Shown here in pieces: positions 56,000 to 64,000 of a stretch of DNA of 64,000 nt (the first letter of the stretch is position 1; every line of letters begins with the position of its first letter). The notes under the pieces are model-generated. The model made no database searches. It worked only from the letters and a program-made list of their open reading frames with translations, and was not told where the DNA came from. The DNA lies in NCBI RefSeq assembly GCF_032594935.1, contig NZ_CP118734.1:524001-588000 (forward strand), in the 5' to 3' direction. Source of the stretch: Streptococcus sp. 29892. Its GTDB lineage: Bacteria; Bacillota; Bacilli; Lactobacillales; Streptococcaceae. A program made the translations under genes and the position numbers.

Positions 56000-56761
56000 C
56001 TAGAGTTTGACCTTGTCTGATTCATGGTTGATAATCTTGCTGAGGAACTGTTTGGCGCGAGGTTCAGTAGGATTGTCAAAGAAGCCATTGACATCGGTTG
56101 TATCAACCAATACTTCCCCCTCAGCCATGAAGATGATCCGGTCAGCAACTTCACGGGCAAAGCCCATTTCGTGGGTTACGACAATCATATTCATTCCATC
56201 ACGAGCCAATTTTTGCATAACTGCAAGAACATCGCCGATTGTTTCTGGGTCAAGGGCAGAAGTTGGTTCGTCAAATAGGAGCAATTCTGGGTGCATAGCT
56301 AGACCACGGGCGATGGCAACACGTTGCTTTTGACCACCCGATAGCATGGCAGGGTAGGAATCTTTACGGTCCCAGAGGTTTACGAATTCAAGGTATTTCT
56401 TGGCAGTCTTTTCAGCAGTAGCCTTATCAATGCCTAAAACCTTAATCGGTGCCAAGGTAACATTTTCTAACACAGTTTTATGTGGATAGAGGTTGAAGTG
56501 TTGGAAAACCATGCCGACTTCCTTGCGAAGAGCTACCAATTCTTTGACAGATGAGCCGGATACGGTATGTCCATTGACAACAAGGCTACCTTGATCAACA
56601 GTTTCTAGTCCATTGATGGTACGAATAAGAGTTGATTTACCAGAACCGGATGGTCCAAGGAGAACAACAACCTGTCCAGGTTCGAATTCCAAGTTGATAT
56701 TGCGAAGAGCATGGTAGTCACCATAGTATTTGTTTACATCTTTAAATTCTACTAAAGCCAT
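56000..56761 (-). CDS. Amino acid ABC transporter ATP-binding protein
   Basis: A ~253-residue GlnQ/HisP-type ATPase. Walker A GPSGSGKST, signature LSGGQKQRVAIARG, Walker B LLLFDEPTSALDPE, switch VTHEM. ATG at 56761 follows AAAAAAGGAGATTACT; the frame upstream to 56821 overlaps the promoter and is rejected. First gene of the four-gene uptake operon. Confidence 0.92.
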   Translation of the reverse strand: MALVEFKDVNKYYGDYHALRNINLEFEPGQVVVLLGPSGSGKSTLIRTINGLETVDQGSLVVNGHTVSGSSVKELVALRKEVGMVFQHFNLYPHKTVLENVTLAPIKVLGIDKATAEKTAKKYLEFVNLWDRKDSYPAMLSGGQKQRVAIARGLAMHPELLLFDEPTSALDPETIGDVLAVMQKLARDGMNMIVVTHEMGFAREVADRIIFMAEGEVLVDTTDVNGFFDNPTEPRAKQFLSKIINHESDKVKL

Positions 56762-56792
56762 AGTAATCTCCTTTTTTATGTAAGATAATAGC

Positions 56793-56821
56793 ATGATATC
56801 ACTCCGTATATTAAAAGTCAA
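56793..56821 (-). promoter_or_regulatory. Promoter of the amino acid ABC operon
   Basis: On the minus strand TTGACT (56821-56816), 17-nt spacer, TATCAT (56798-56793), about 32 nt before the ATPase start. Confidence 0.65.
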
Positions 56822-56913
56822 GTAAATTCAGACAATTTAATATAGGATGTGTTAGAAGATATAACATAACTATGTTAGTTAACTCTGGTTATGAATTTTT
56901 TAAGTAAGTTTGA

Positions 56914-56919
56914 TATAAT
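56914..56919 (+). promoter_or_regulatory. -10 box of vicRKX
   Basis: TATAAT 33 nt before the vicR ATG; no clear -35 match. Confidence 0.4.
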
Positions 56920-56951
56920 AGAAGAAATAAAGATAATTAAGGTAAGAAATT

Positions 56952-57656
56952 ATGAGAAAAATTTTGATTGTAGATGATGAGAAACCCATCTCAGACATTA
57001 TTAAATTTAATATGACCCGTGAGGGCTATGAAGTCGTGACGGCTTTTGATGGTCGAGAGGCTTTGGCAGTTTTTGAAGCTGAATTTCCAGATATTGTGAT
57101 TTTGGATTTGATGCTGCCAGAGTTGGATGGTTTAGAAGTTGCTCGGACCATCCGTAAGACCAGCAATGTTCCCATTATTATGCTGTCTGCCAAGGATAGT
57201 GAGTTTGACAAGGTGATTGGACTTGAGATTGGGGCAGATGACTATGTGACCAAGCCTTTCTCTAATCGTGAATTGCAGGCGCGTGTCAAGGCTCTCTTGC
57301 GTAGAAGCGAATTGTCAGAAACACAGATGTCTGTTGAGAATACTGGCAGTCCTGAATTGGTCATCGGGGACTTGGTCATTTTGCCAGATGCCTTTGTTGC
57401 TAAGAAGCATGGCAAAGAACTGGAATTGACCCACCGTGAGTTTGAATTGTTGCATCATTTAGCTAAGCATTTGGGGCAAGTCATGACCCGGGAGCATTTG
57501 CTAGAAACAGTATGGGGCTATGACTATTTTGGAGATGTGCGTACGGTGGACGTAACTATTCGCCGTTTGCGTGAAAAAATTGAAGATACACCGAGCCGAC
57601 CGGAATATATTTTGACCCGTCGTGGTGTAGGATACTTTATCAAGGGAAATGATTAA
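56952..57656 (+). CDS. vicR: Response regulator VicR (WalR)
   Basis: A 234-residue OmpR-family regulator. Phospho-acceptor Asp52 in VILDLMLPE, acidic pocket VDDEK, Lys in VTKPF, and a winged-helix C-terminal domain ([18 protein letters not shown]). VicR controls cell-wall hydrolase and surface genes and is essential in pneumococcus. Its stop overlaps the vicK start by 8 nt. Confidence 0.95.
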   Translation: MRKILIVDDEKPISDIIKFNMTREGYEVVTAFDGREALAVFEAEFPDIVILDLMLPELDGLEVARTIRKTSNVPIIMLSAKDSEFDKVIGLEIGADDYVTKPFSNRELQARVKALLRRSELSETQMSVENTGSPELVIGDLVILPDAFVAKKHGKELELTHREFELLHHLAKHLGQVMTREHLLETVWGYDYFGDVRTVDVTIRRLREKIEDTPSRPEYILTRRGVGYFIKGND

Positions 57657-58998
57657 TCAATTACGTTATTTAATGACAACAGCAGAGTTTTGGTTTGTTG
57701 TTATTCTCATTGGTTTTTTGATTGCATTGACGGTCTTGTTGATTGAAAACCATAGGGATAATAAGCAAATCAAACAGCTCAATCAGCGTGTGAAAGCCTT
57801 GATGGATGGCGATTATACGGAGGTCTTGGATATGAGAGGCAGTCCAGAAATTACGGACATGGCCAACTCACTCAATGATCTGTCGGAAGTCATCCGTCTA
57901 ACTCATGATAGCTTAGAACAGGAGAAAACCCGTCTGAGTTCCATTCTTTCTTATATGAGTGATGGAGTCATTGCGACGGACCGAGTTGGTCGGATTATCA
58001 TGATCAATGATATGGCACAAAAGCAATTGGGGCTAGCCGGTAAGAAACAGGAGCCCTTGCAGATATTAGATGTTTTGGATATTAAGGATCGGTATAGTCT
58101 GCGTGATTTGTTGGCACAAACACCTGAGATTGTCTTAGACCATACCAATGAGAACCAAGAATTTCTGACCCTTCGGGCTAATTTTGCGACTATTCGGAGT
58201 GAGAGTGGTTTGATTTCCGGTCTTGTTGTTGTCTTGCATGATATGACTGAACAGGCTAAAGAGGAACGGGAACGCCGTCTATTTGTATCCAATGTCAGTC
58301 ACGAACTCCGTACACCTTTGACATCCGTCAAATCCTACCTAGAGGCCTTGGATGAGGGAGCCTTGACAGAATCGGTCGCTCCAAGTTTTGTCAAGGTATC
58401 TCTGGATGAAACCAACCGTATGATGAGGATGATTACGGACTTGCTCAGTCTATCAAGGATTGATAACCAGGTTGGTCAAATAGATGTCGAACTAATCAAC
58501 TTTACAGCCTTTGTGACCTTTATTCTTAACCGTTTTGACCAGATGAAAAATGCCGAGTCAGATAAGGTTTATTCCATTGTGCGTGACTATCAAATCAGTC
58601 CTATTTGGGTGGAGATTGATACGGATAAGATGACCCAGGTGTTAGATAATATCTTAAACAATGCCATTAAGTATTCGCCTGATGGGGGGACCATTACCTT
58701 TAGTATGAAAACGACGGATAGTCAGTTGATTGTATCCATTTCTGATGAAGGGTTAGGCATTCCAAAGGCTGATCTACCTAAGATCTTTGACCGATTTTAT
58801 CGTGTGGATAAGGCTCGTTCGCGTGCCCAGGGTGGTACTGGTCTAGGTTTGGCCATTGCCAAAGAAATTGTCAAGCAACATAAGGGCTTCATTTGGGCCA
58901 AGAGTGAATATGGACATGGGTCAACGTTTACGATAGTTCTGCCTTACAGTAAGGATATTACTATGGATGAGTGGGATGATTCAGATGGAGAAGAATAG
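57649..58998 (+). CDS. vicK: Sensor histidine kinase VicK (WalK)
   Basis: A 449-residue kinase with a single N-terminal helix (~15-32) and no large external domain, the streptococcal form of WalK. Then HAMP, PAS (~95-200), HisKA with [13 protein letters not shown] (His218), and HATPase_c with [14 protein letters not shown] and [10 protein letters not shown]. Senses internal or membrane signals and phosphorylates VicR. Confidence 0.95.
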   Translation: MINQLRYLMTTAEFWFVVILIGFLIALTVLLIENHRDNKQIKQLNQRVKALMDGDYTEVLDMRGSPEITDMANSLNDLSEVIRLTHDSLEQEKTRLSSILSYMSDGVIATDRVGRIIMINDMAQKQLGLAGKKQEPLQILDVLDIKDRYSLRDLLAQTPEIVLDHTNENQEFLTLRANFATIRSESGLISGLVVVLHDMTEQAKEERERRLFVSNVSHELRTPLTSVKSYLEALDEGALTESVAPSFVKVSLDETNRMMRMITDLLSLSRIDNQVGQIDVELINFTAFVTFILNRFDQMKNAESDKVYSIVRDYQISPIWVEIDTDKMTQVLDNILNNAIKYSPDGGTITFSMKTTDSQLIVSISDEGLGIPKADLPKIFDRFYRVDKARSRAQGGTGLGLAIAKEIVKQHKGFIWAKSEYGHGSTFTIVLPYSKDITMDEWDDSDGEE

Positions 58999-59004
58999 GG
59001 GAAT

Positions 59005-59808
59005 ATGATCGGAAAAGGATTTAATTACAGTATTTTAGCTTCGGGATCCAGTGGGAATTGCTTTTATTTGGAAACGGATAAGAAGAAAATCTTGGTAGAT
59101 GCTGGTTTATCAGGAAAAAAGATTACCAGCCTTTTGGCAGAAATTGACCGCAAGCCAGAAGATATCGATGCTATCTTAGTAACGCATGAACATAGTGACC
59201 ATATCCATGGTATCGGTGTTCTGGCGCGTAAATATGGCATGGACATTTATGCCAATGAGTTGACCTGGAAGGCAATGGAAAGCAAATTGGGGAAGATTGA
59301 CCAGGCTCAGAAACATATCTTTGAATTGGGGGCTATGAAGACCTTCGGTGACCTAGATATTGAGTCGTTTGGGGTCAGTCATGATGCGGCCTGTCCTCAA
59401 TTTTATCGCTTTATGAAGGATGATAAGTCCTTTGTCATGTTAACGGATACAGGCTATGTCAGCGATCGAATGGCTGGGATTGTAGCTAATGCGGATGCCT
59501 ATTTGATTGAGTCTAATCATGATGTTGAAATCTTGCGTGCGGGTTCTTATTCTTGGAACCTCAAGCAACGGATTTTGTCTGATAAAGGGCACCTTTGTAA
59601 CGAGGATGGTGCTGATGCCATGATTCGCTCACTAGGAAATCGGACTAAAAAGATTTACCTTGGGCATTTATCAAAGGAAAACAATATCAAGGAATTGGCT
59701 CACATGACCATGGTTAATCAGTTGGCGCAGGCTGATTTAGGAGTTGGAGTGGATTTCCAGGTCTATGATACCTCGCCAGATACAGCGACACCCTTGACCA
59801 AGATTTGA
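59005..59808 (+). CDS. vicX: Metallo-beta-lactamase-fold protein VicX (WalJ)
   Basis: A 267-residue YycJ/WalJ protein. Metal motif THEHSDHIHG (HxHxDH), further ligands in GVSHDAACP, LTDTGYVS and YLGHLSKEN. It follows vicK by 6 nt as in other streptococci. Proposed to act in DNA replication or repair coordination; a direct role in signalling is not settled. Confidence 0.92.
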   Translation: MIGKGFNYSILASGSSGNCFYLETDKKKILVDAGLSGKKITSLLAEIDRKPEDIDAILVTHEHSDHIHGIGVLARKYGMDIYANELTWKAMESKLGKIDQAQKHIFELGAMKTFGDLDIESFGVSHDAACPQFYRFMKDDKSFVMLTDTGYVSDRMAGIVANADAYLIESNHDVEILRAGSYSWNLKQRILSDKGHLCNEDGADAMIRSLGNRTKKIYLGHLSKENNIKELAHMTMVNQLAQADLGVGVDFQVYDTSPDTATPLTKI

Positions 59809-60300
59809 CAAATTCATTGAACTTGTTTAGAATAAATATATAAAATACGTGAGGTGAAGTTACATGAATAATTAAGCTGCTTATTAGTCGTTCTTAAAAC
59901 TTGTTGAAAATCAATTATTTGATAATTTAGTCTTTTAGTTTGCTTTTGGTACTTGCTCCAACAGTCTAGGAATAGACTGTTGGAGGTCGTAAATATAGCG
60001 AATGATGTTCGCACCAAAAGCTACAGGCTGCTTGTACAGTCGAGTGACTGTACAAGGTTGGAGATAGCACTTGCGAAGCAAGTTACTTCTACATAGTACA
60101 GCAAAGCGAGTTCAAACAATCCAGTGGAATGTTTGAAGTTGGAAATAAGGAAACGATGTTTCCTCTTACGTCGAAGTAATAAAAGATAAACTAAATGACT
60201 ACACAAGGGATAAGACTGCTCATAAGGGCTTAGTATTCGTGTGACTTTTTCCATAGGGAAAGGTCATGTTTTGCATGGCTTTTTTGCATGCACTTTTCAA
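59809..60300. repeat. Modular hairpin zone between vicX and the ABC-F gene
   Basis: No gene in this ~490-bp stretch. Successive perfect or near-perfect hairpins: CCAACAGTCtaggaataGACTGTTGG (59959-59984), GCGAAtgaTGTTCGC (59998-60012), CTTGTACAGTC-gagt-GACTGTACAAG, ACTTGCgaaGCAAGT, CAAACAatCCAgtGGAatGTTTG, GGAAAcgatgTTTCC. They are joined by GGTTGGAGATA and AGTTGGAAATAAGG, the same linker found in the 55-bp units at 53421. Confidence 0.65.
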
Positions 60301-60335
60301 AGATATAAGTCCTTTTACGAAGAAAAGAGGTCTGT

Positions 60336-61715
60336 ATGGAAATGATAAAATGTATTCAATTAGAGAAGGAAATTGCAGGGCGTAGATTGTTCACAATCAA
60401 GCAGTTGAGCCTTCAAGCTGGTCAAAAGGTTGGTTTGGTTGGAAATAACGGTGTTGGCAAGTCTACTTTTTTGAAAATCTTACTAGGACTGGATAGGGAT
60501 TTTGCTGGTCAGATTGAGGTAAAAGCAGACTGGGCCTATGTACCCCAGTTACAGGAAAGAAGCTCGCTTTCAGGTGGGGAACAGGTTTGGAAGTCTATTC
60601 AAGAGGCTTTTGCCCAAAGACCACAGTTGTTAATCATGGATGAACCGACAGCTAACCTGGACCAAGAACATCAGGAAAAGCTAATCAAGCAAATCAAACG
60701 CTATCGAGGCAGTCTATTGGTTGTCAGCCATGATCGGCATTTTCTCAATCAAATAGCCAGTCATATTTGGCATTTAGAAGAAGGAAATATTCAAGTTTAT
60801 CCTGGGAATTACGAGGCATTTGTAGAAAGTCGCCGGGCTAGGCGAGAAGGGCAGCAGGAGGCCTATGAAGCCTATCAGAAAAAAGTTGCCCAACTGAAAA
60901 AAGCCCAATATGAACGTCAAGCCAAGGCTCAGAAGATGGGGATGAAAAAGAAAAGTGTCTCATCGTCTGAGTGGAAGGTTAATGCTATGATGGGTTCCTA
61001 TGATAGTCAAGCCAAGTCTATGGCCAAGGCTGCCAAGCATTTGGAAAAACGGATAGAGCGTTTGGACAAGGTTGAACAACCTAGAAAGGAAAGGTGGGTA
61101 AAGATGGAAGCGAAAGGTGCCTTGGATACGGGTCTCCACAGTCTCTTTCGCTTGCAGGCTGGTCAGCTCTGGATTGAAGAAACCTATTTATTTGATTTTC
61201 CTCAACTTGGCATGACTTTTGGGGATAAACTAGCTTTGGTTGGGTCAAATGGTACTGGGAAAACCAGTTTTGTTCGGAAATTGATTTCAAAAGAATTAGA
61301 AGGCTATTACAATCCAAAATTAAAAATTGCCTATTTCTCCCAGGATTTGACCAGTCTCAATGAAGAGGAAACAGCCTTTGTGAATGCTAGCTCGACGTCG
61401 CTTCAAGATAGGGTAACAGTTCTCAATTTATTAGGCATGTTGGGACTTTCTTATGATAAGGCCCAGCAGAAGGTGGCAAATTTATCTGGTGGTGAACGTG
61501 TTCGGCTTTCCTTGGCCAAAGTATTATTGACTGATGCTAATCTCTTGATTTTAGATGAGCCGACAAATTTTTTAGATCTGACAGCTATTGAAGCCCTGGA
61601 AAGATTTTTGAAGGAATACCAGGGGAGTGTCTTGGTGATCTCTCATGACCAAGACTTTGTGGACAAGGTCGCAACAAGTAAATGGTGGATAAAGGATGGT
61701 AGCTTAATAGACTAG
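60336..61715 (+). CDS. ABC-F family ATPase (ribosome-associated type)
   Basis: A 459-residue protein with two ABC domains and no membrane segment. Domain 1: GNNGVGKST, LSGGEQ, LLIMDEPTANLD; it is compact, with only ~40 residues between Walker A and signature. Linker (~165-270) is Lys/Gln-rich helical. Domain 2: GSNGTGKTS, LSGGERVRLSLAK, LLILDEPTNFLD. The compact first domain is reminiscent of Vga/Lsa/Msr-type antibiotic-resistance ABC-F proteins rather than EttA-type factors. Resistance is possible but unproven. AGAAAAGAGGTCTGT precedes the ATG. Confidence 0.8.
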   Translation: MEMIKCIQLEKEIAGRRLFTIKQLSLQAGQKVGLVGNNGVGKSTFLKILLGLDRDFAGQIEVKADWAYVPQLQERSSLSGGEQVWKSIQEAFAQRPQLLIMDEPTANLDQEHQEKLIKQIKRYRGSLLVVSHDRHFLNQIASHIWHLEEGNIQVYPGNYEAFVESRRARREGQQEAYEAYQKKVAQLKKAQYERQAKAQKMGMKKKSVSSSEWKVNAMMGSYDSQAKSMAKAAKHLEKRIERLDKVEQPRKERWVKMEAKGALDTGLHSLFRLQAGQLWIEETYLFDFPQLGMTFGDKLALVGSNGTGKTSFVRKLISKELEGYYNPKLKIAYFSQDLTSLNEEETAFVNASSTSLQDRVTVLNLLGMLGLSYDKAQQKVANLSGGERVRLSLAKVLLTDANLLILDEPTNFLDLTAIEALERFLKEYQGSVLVISHDQDFVDKVATSKWWIKDGSLID

Positions 61716-61763
61716 AAAAAATTTCTCAAAAGGAAGCTAGGTCTAAAAAATATTTTTTTCCTG

Positions 61764-61772
61764 TGGTATAAT
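61764..61772 (+). promoter_or_regulatory. Extended -10 promoter of pbp2b
   Basis: TGGTATAAT with TATAAT at 61767-61772, 33 nt before the start codon. Confidence 0.5.
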
Positions 61773-61804
61773 AAGAAGGATATTTCTAGAATGAGGTCGG
61801 TGAA

Positions 61805-63874
61805 TTGAAAAAAAGACAGGAACATTTGGTGGAGAATAATGGGAATTTTATTGCCATCCGTCTAAATATTTTATTTTCTATCGTTATTTTCTTATTTTTG
61901 GTCTTAATTTTGCGTTTGGCAGACATGCAGATTGTCAACCATGATTTTTATAACAATAAGTTATCAACTGCTAGCCAAAAAATTATCAGCAATGGATCGG
62001 TTCGTGGGCAGATTTATGATGCGCAAGGTAAGCCGCTTGTGGAAAATCAGATTCAACAGGTCGTTTCCTTTACCCGTTCCAATAAGATGTCAGCCCAGGA
62101 AATGAAGGAAGTAGCAAATAAGCTCTTGCAATGGGTCAAGGTGTCTGATGTTTCGGTAACGGAACGGGACAAGGCAGATTATTATTTGGCAGATACAGAG
62201 GTCTATAAGCAGGTTGTAGAGAAGCTGCCAAAAGATAAACTCTATGATTCGGATGGCAATTATCTGGAAGAAGCAACTATCTATGCCAATGCTGTTGAAA
62301 GTTTGTCTGAAGATGTGTTGAATTATTCGGAACAGGAAAATCAGGCCATAGAACTATTTAAGCAAATGAATGGTGCTGCTTACTTCGCAACAGTAAACCT
62401 GGTAACAGACTCCTTGTCCGCAGAGCAGGTGGCTCATATTGTTGCCAACGAATCTCAACTGCCTGGTATTTCTACGACCAATAACTGGCAGCGGAATATC
62501 CTACCGACCTCCTTGAGTTCGGTTATTGGAACGGTAACAAGTGAACAGGCAGGTTTGCCAGCCGAAGATGCAGAGTATTATTTGTCTAAAGGCTATTCGC
62601 CAAATGACCGAGTGGGAACTGCCTACCTCGAAAAGCAGTATGAAGAAGTCCTACAAGGACAACGTGAGAAAAAGGAAATCAATCTGGACCGAAATGGTAA
62701 TGTGGAGAGTATTAAGACCATCCAAGAGGGTCAGCAAGGAAACAATATTAAACTAACCATTGATTTGGCCTTTCAAGATGGTGTCAATGCGATTCTAAAA
62801 AAATATTTTGAGAGTGAGTTGTCAACAGGAAGTGCACTTTATTCAGAAGGTGTTTATGCAGTTGCATTAAATCCTTCTACAGGTGCAGTGCTTGCTATGT
62901 CAGGATATAGTCACGAAAAAGGCTCAAGTACCATTACCGAAGATGCTCTTGGCACCATCACAAGCGTCTTTACACCAGGTTCTATTGTCAAGGGTGCAAC
63001 TATTTCATCTGGTTGGGAGAATGGCATTATCTCAGGAAATCAGGTATTATTAGATGAACCGATTTATTTTGCAGGTTCAGCACCAATTACATCTTGGTGG
63101 GCCTATGGTAGTTTTAATATTGATGCGACAGAGGCTCTGGAATATTCTTCTAACGTCTACATGGTTAAGATTGCTTTGGGACTACTTGGTCAGACCTACT
63201 CAGCTAACATGTATTTGAATGATGGCGATACATTGACAAATGCCATGACTAAGCTTCGTTCGACTTTTGCAGAGTATGGTTTAGGTGCGTCAACAGGAAT
63301 TGACTTACCACTTGAATCAACAGGTTTCTTACCAGAAGAATATTCCACCGCAAACTTTATTATGAATGCATTTGGACAGTTTGATAACTATACACCGATG
63401 CAGATGGCTCAATATGTAGCGACAGTAGCAAATAATGGAAAAAGGATTTCTCCTCATCTTGTAGAAGGTATCTATGGAAATAATCCCCAAGGTGGATTGG
63501 GAGATTTGATTGAAACAGTTTCTGGTAAAGAGATGAATCAAGTCAATATTTCAGCTGATGAAATGGCTCTCCTTCGTCAAGGATTTTATCAACTTGTAAA
63601 TGGTGGAGGACGATTTAATACAGGTAGTGCTATCGGTCGTGGTGCGGCCGTGACCATCAGTGCCAAGACTGGTACTGCCGAAACTTATACTACAACTCCT
63701 TCAGGTGAAGTAGTAACTGCAGTAAATACCAACGTTGTTGCCTATGCACCTAGTGATAATCCACAAATCGCAGTTGCAGTCGTACTTCCAAACTTGACTA
63801 ACGAAAATTCTACAACAAAAGCAATTACAACAGAAATCATTAATTTATACAATTCACTTTACCCAATGAACTAA
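61805..63874 (+). CDS. pbp2b: Penicillin-binding protein 2b (class B transpeptidase)
   Basis: A 689-residue monofunctional transpeptidase for peripheral peptidoglycan synthesis. TTG start, N-terminal anchor (~17-38), dimerisation domain, transpeptidase domain with SIVK (Ser393 active site), SSN (448-450) and KTGT (621-624). The residue after SSN is Val451; in susceptible pneumococcal PBP2b it is Thr. Thr478, Glu511, Glu512 and Ser514 are discussed in the findings as possible resistance positions. recR follows after 8 nt, the standard order. Confidence 0.95.
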   Translation: MKKRQEHLVENNGNFIAIRLNILFSIVIFLFLVLILRLADMQIVNHDFYNNKLSTASQKIISNGSVRGQIYDAQGKPLVENQIQQVVSFTRSNKMSAQEMKEVANKLLQWVKVSDVSVTERDKADYYLADTEVYKQVVEKLPKDKLYDSDGNYLEEATIYANAVESLSEDVLNYSEQENQAIELFKQMNGAAYFATVNLVTDSLSAEQVAHIVANESQLPGISTTNNWQRNILPTSLSSVIGTVTSEQAGLPAEDAEYYLSKGYSPNDRVGTAYLEKQYEEVLQGQREKKEINLDRNGNVESIKTIQEGQQGNNIKLTIDLAFQDGVNAILKKYFESELSTGSALYSEGVYAVALNPSTGAVLAMSGYSHEKGSSTITEDALGTITSVFTPGSIVKGATISSGWENGIISGNQVLLDEPIYFAGSAPITSWWAYGSFNIDATEALEYSSNVYMVKIALGLLGQTYSANMYLNDGDTLTNAMTKLRSTFAEYGLGASTGIDLPLESTGFLPEEYSTANFIMNAFGQFDNYTPMQMAQYVATVANNGKRISPHLVEGIYGNNPQGGLGDLIETVSGKEMNQVNISADEMALLRQGFYQLVNGGGRFNTGSAIGRGAAVTISAKTGTAETYTTTPSGEVVTAVNTNVVAYAPSDNPQIAVAVVLPNLTNENSTTKAITTEIINLYNSLYPMN

Positions 63875-63882
63875 GGAGAATT

Positions 63883-64000
63883 ATGCTATATCCTACACCC
63901 ATTGCCAAGTTGATTGACAGTTACTCCAAATTACCAGGAATCGGTATTAAGACAGCTACGCGGCTGGCCTTCTATACCATTGGTATGGAAGATGATGTGG
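63883..64000 (+). CDS. recR: Recombination protein RecR (N-terminal part)
   Basis: The frame begins at ATG 63883 after AAGGAG and runs off the right edge. The visible residues [20 protein letters not shown], then [11 protein letters not shown], are the helix-hairpin-helix start of RecR, which acts with RecO and RecF in gap repair. pbp2b-recR order is standard for streptococci. Confidence 0.92.
   Translation, partial: MLYPTPIAKLIDSYSKLPGIGIKTATRLAFYTIGMEDDV

Overview
The window looks like a core-chromosome segment of a Streptococcus, most probably Streptococcus suis. This rests on gene order and protein character: pepQ/ccpA divergent followed by lafB-lafA, thrS behind a T-box, vicRKX, pbp2b-recR, mutM-coaE-pmrA-rpmG-secG-rnr-smpB-tehB, a SatABC-type sialic acid operon, an LPNTG sortase signal, and moderate-to-low GC. 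The species call is inference; no rRNA or tRNA gene is present to confirm it.

Layout. 1-3.3 kb: 3' end of a sortase-anchored surface protein, a TDT-family transporter, a HAD hydrolase and an AhpD-like protein. 3.5-12.4 kb: sialic acid catabolism (nanE, satABC, YhcH-like, DUF624-like, N-acetylneuraminate lyase, ROK kinase), then an acetyl-esterase and a convergent RpiR regulator; the operon promoter carries a consensus CcpA site. 12.5-22.5 kb: housekeeping block ybeY-dgkA-era, an accessory patch with an AAC(6')-like acetyltransferase, then mutM-coaE-pmrA-rpmG-secG-rnr-smpB-tehB. 22.5-34.3 kb: copper ATPase copA with two cop boxes, tpx, a CcpA-site-bearing membrane protein gene, a three-gene ABC transporter on the minus strand, and a MacB-like ABC pair whose permease has a long coiled coil. 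34.4-42 kb: polA, lipoproteins, and an FMN-binding protein/ApbE/NADPH-oxidase-like trio that reads as a trans-membrane electron-transfer module. 42.5-49.9 kb: DUF975 protein, tgt, pepQ, ccpA and the lafB-lafA glycolipid synthases. 49.9-53.4 kb: T-box, a MazG-like gene, thrS, a membrane-anchored protein. 53.4-56.8 kb: a MITE-like repeat and a polar amino acid ABC transporter. 57-64 kb: vicRKX, a hairpin-rich repeat zone, an ABC-F protein, pbp2b and the start of recR.

The least ordinary material is non-coding. A three-copy structured repeat (2.6, 18.5 and 25.6 kb) shows compensatory changes between copies. A 375-bp element with terminal inverted repeats contains four 55-bp tandem units and supplies part of a stop codon. 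Modular hairpin zones lie at 14.3-15.3 and 59.9-60.2 kb. Among genes, the main items are the NOX/ApbE/FMN-binding module, PBP2b residues that match substitutions I recall from penicillin-nonsusceptible S. suis, and three genes whose -10 boxes lie 6-7 nt before the start codon (probable leaderless mRNAs). I found no CRISPR array, integrase, transposase or prophage.
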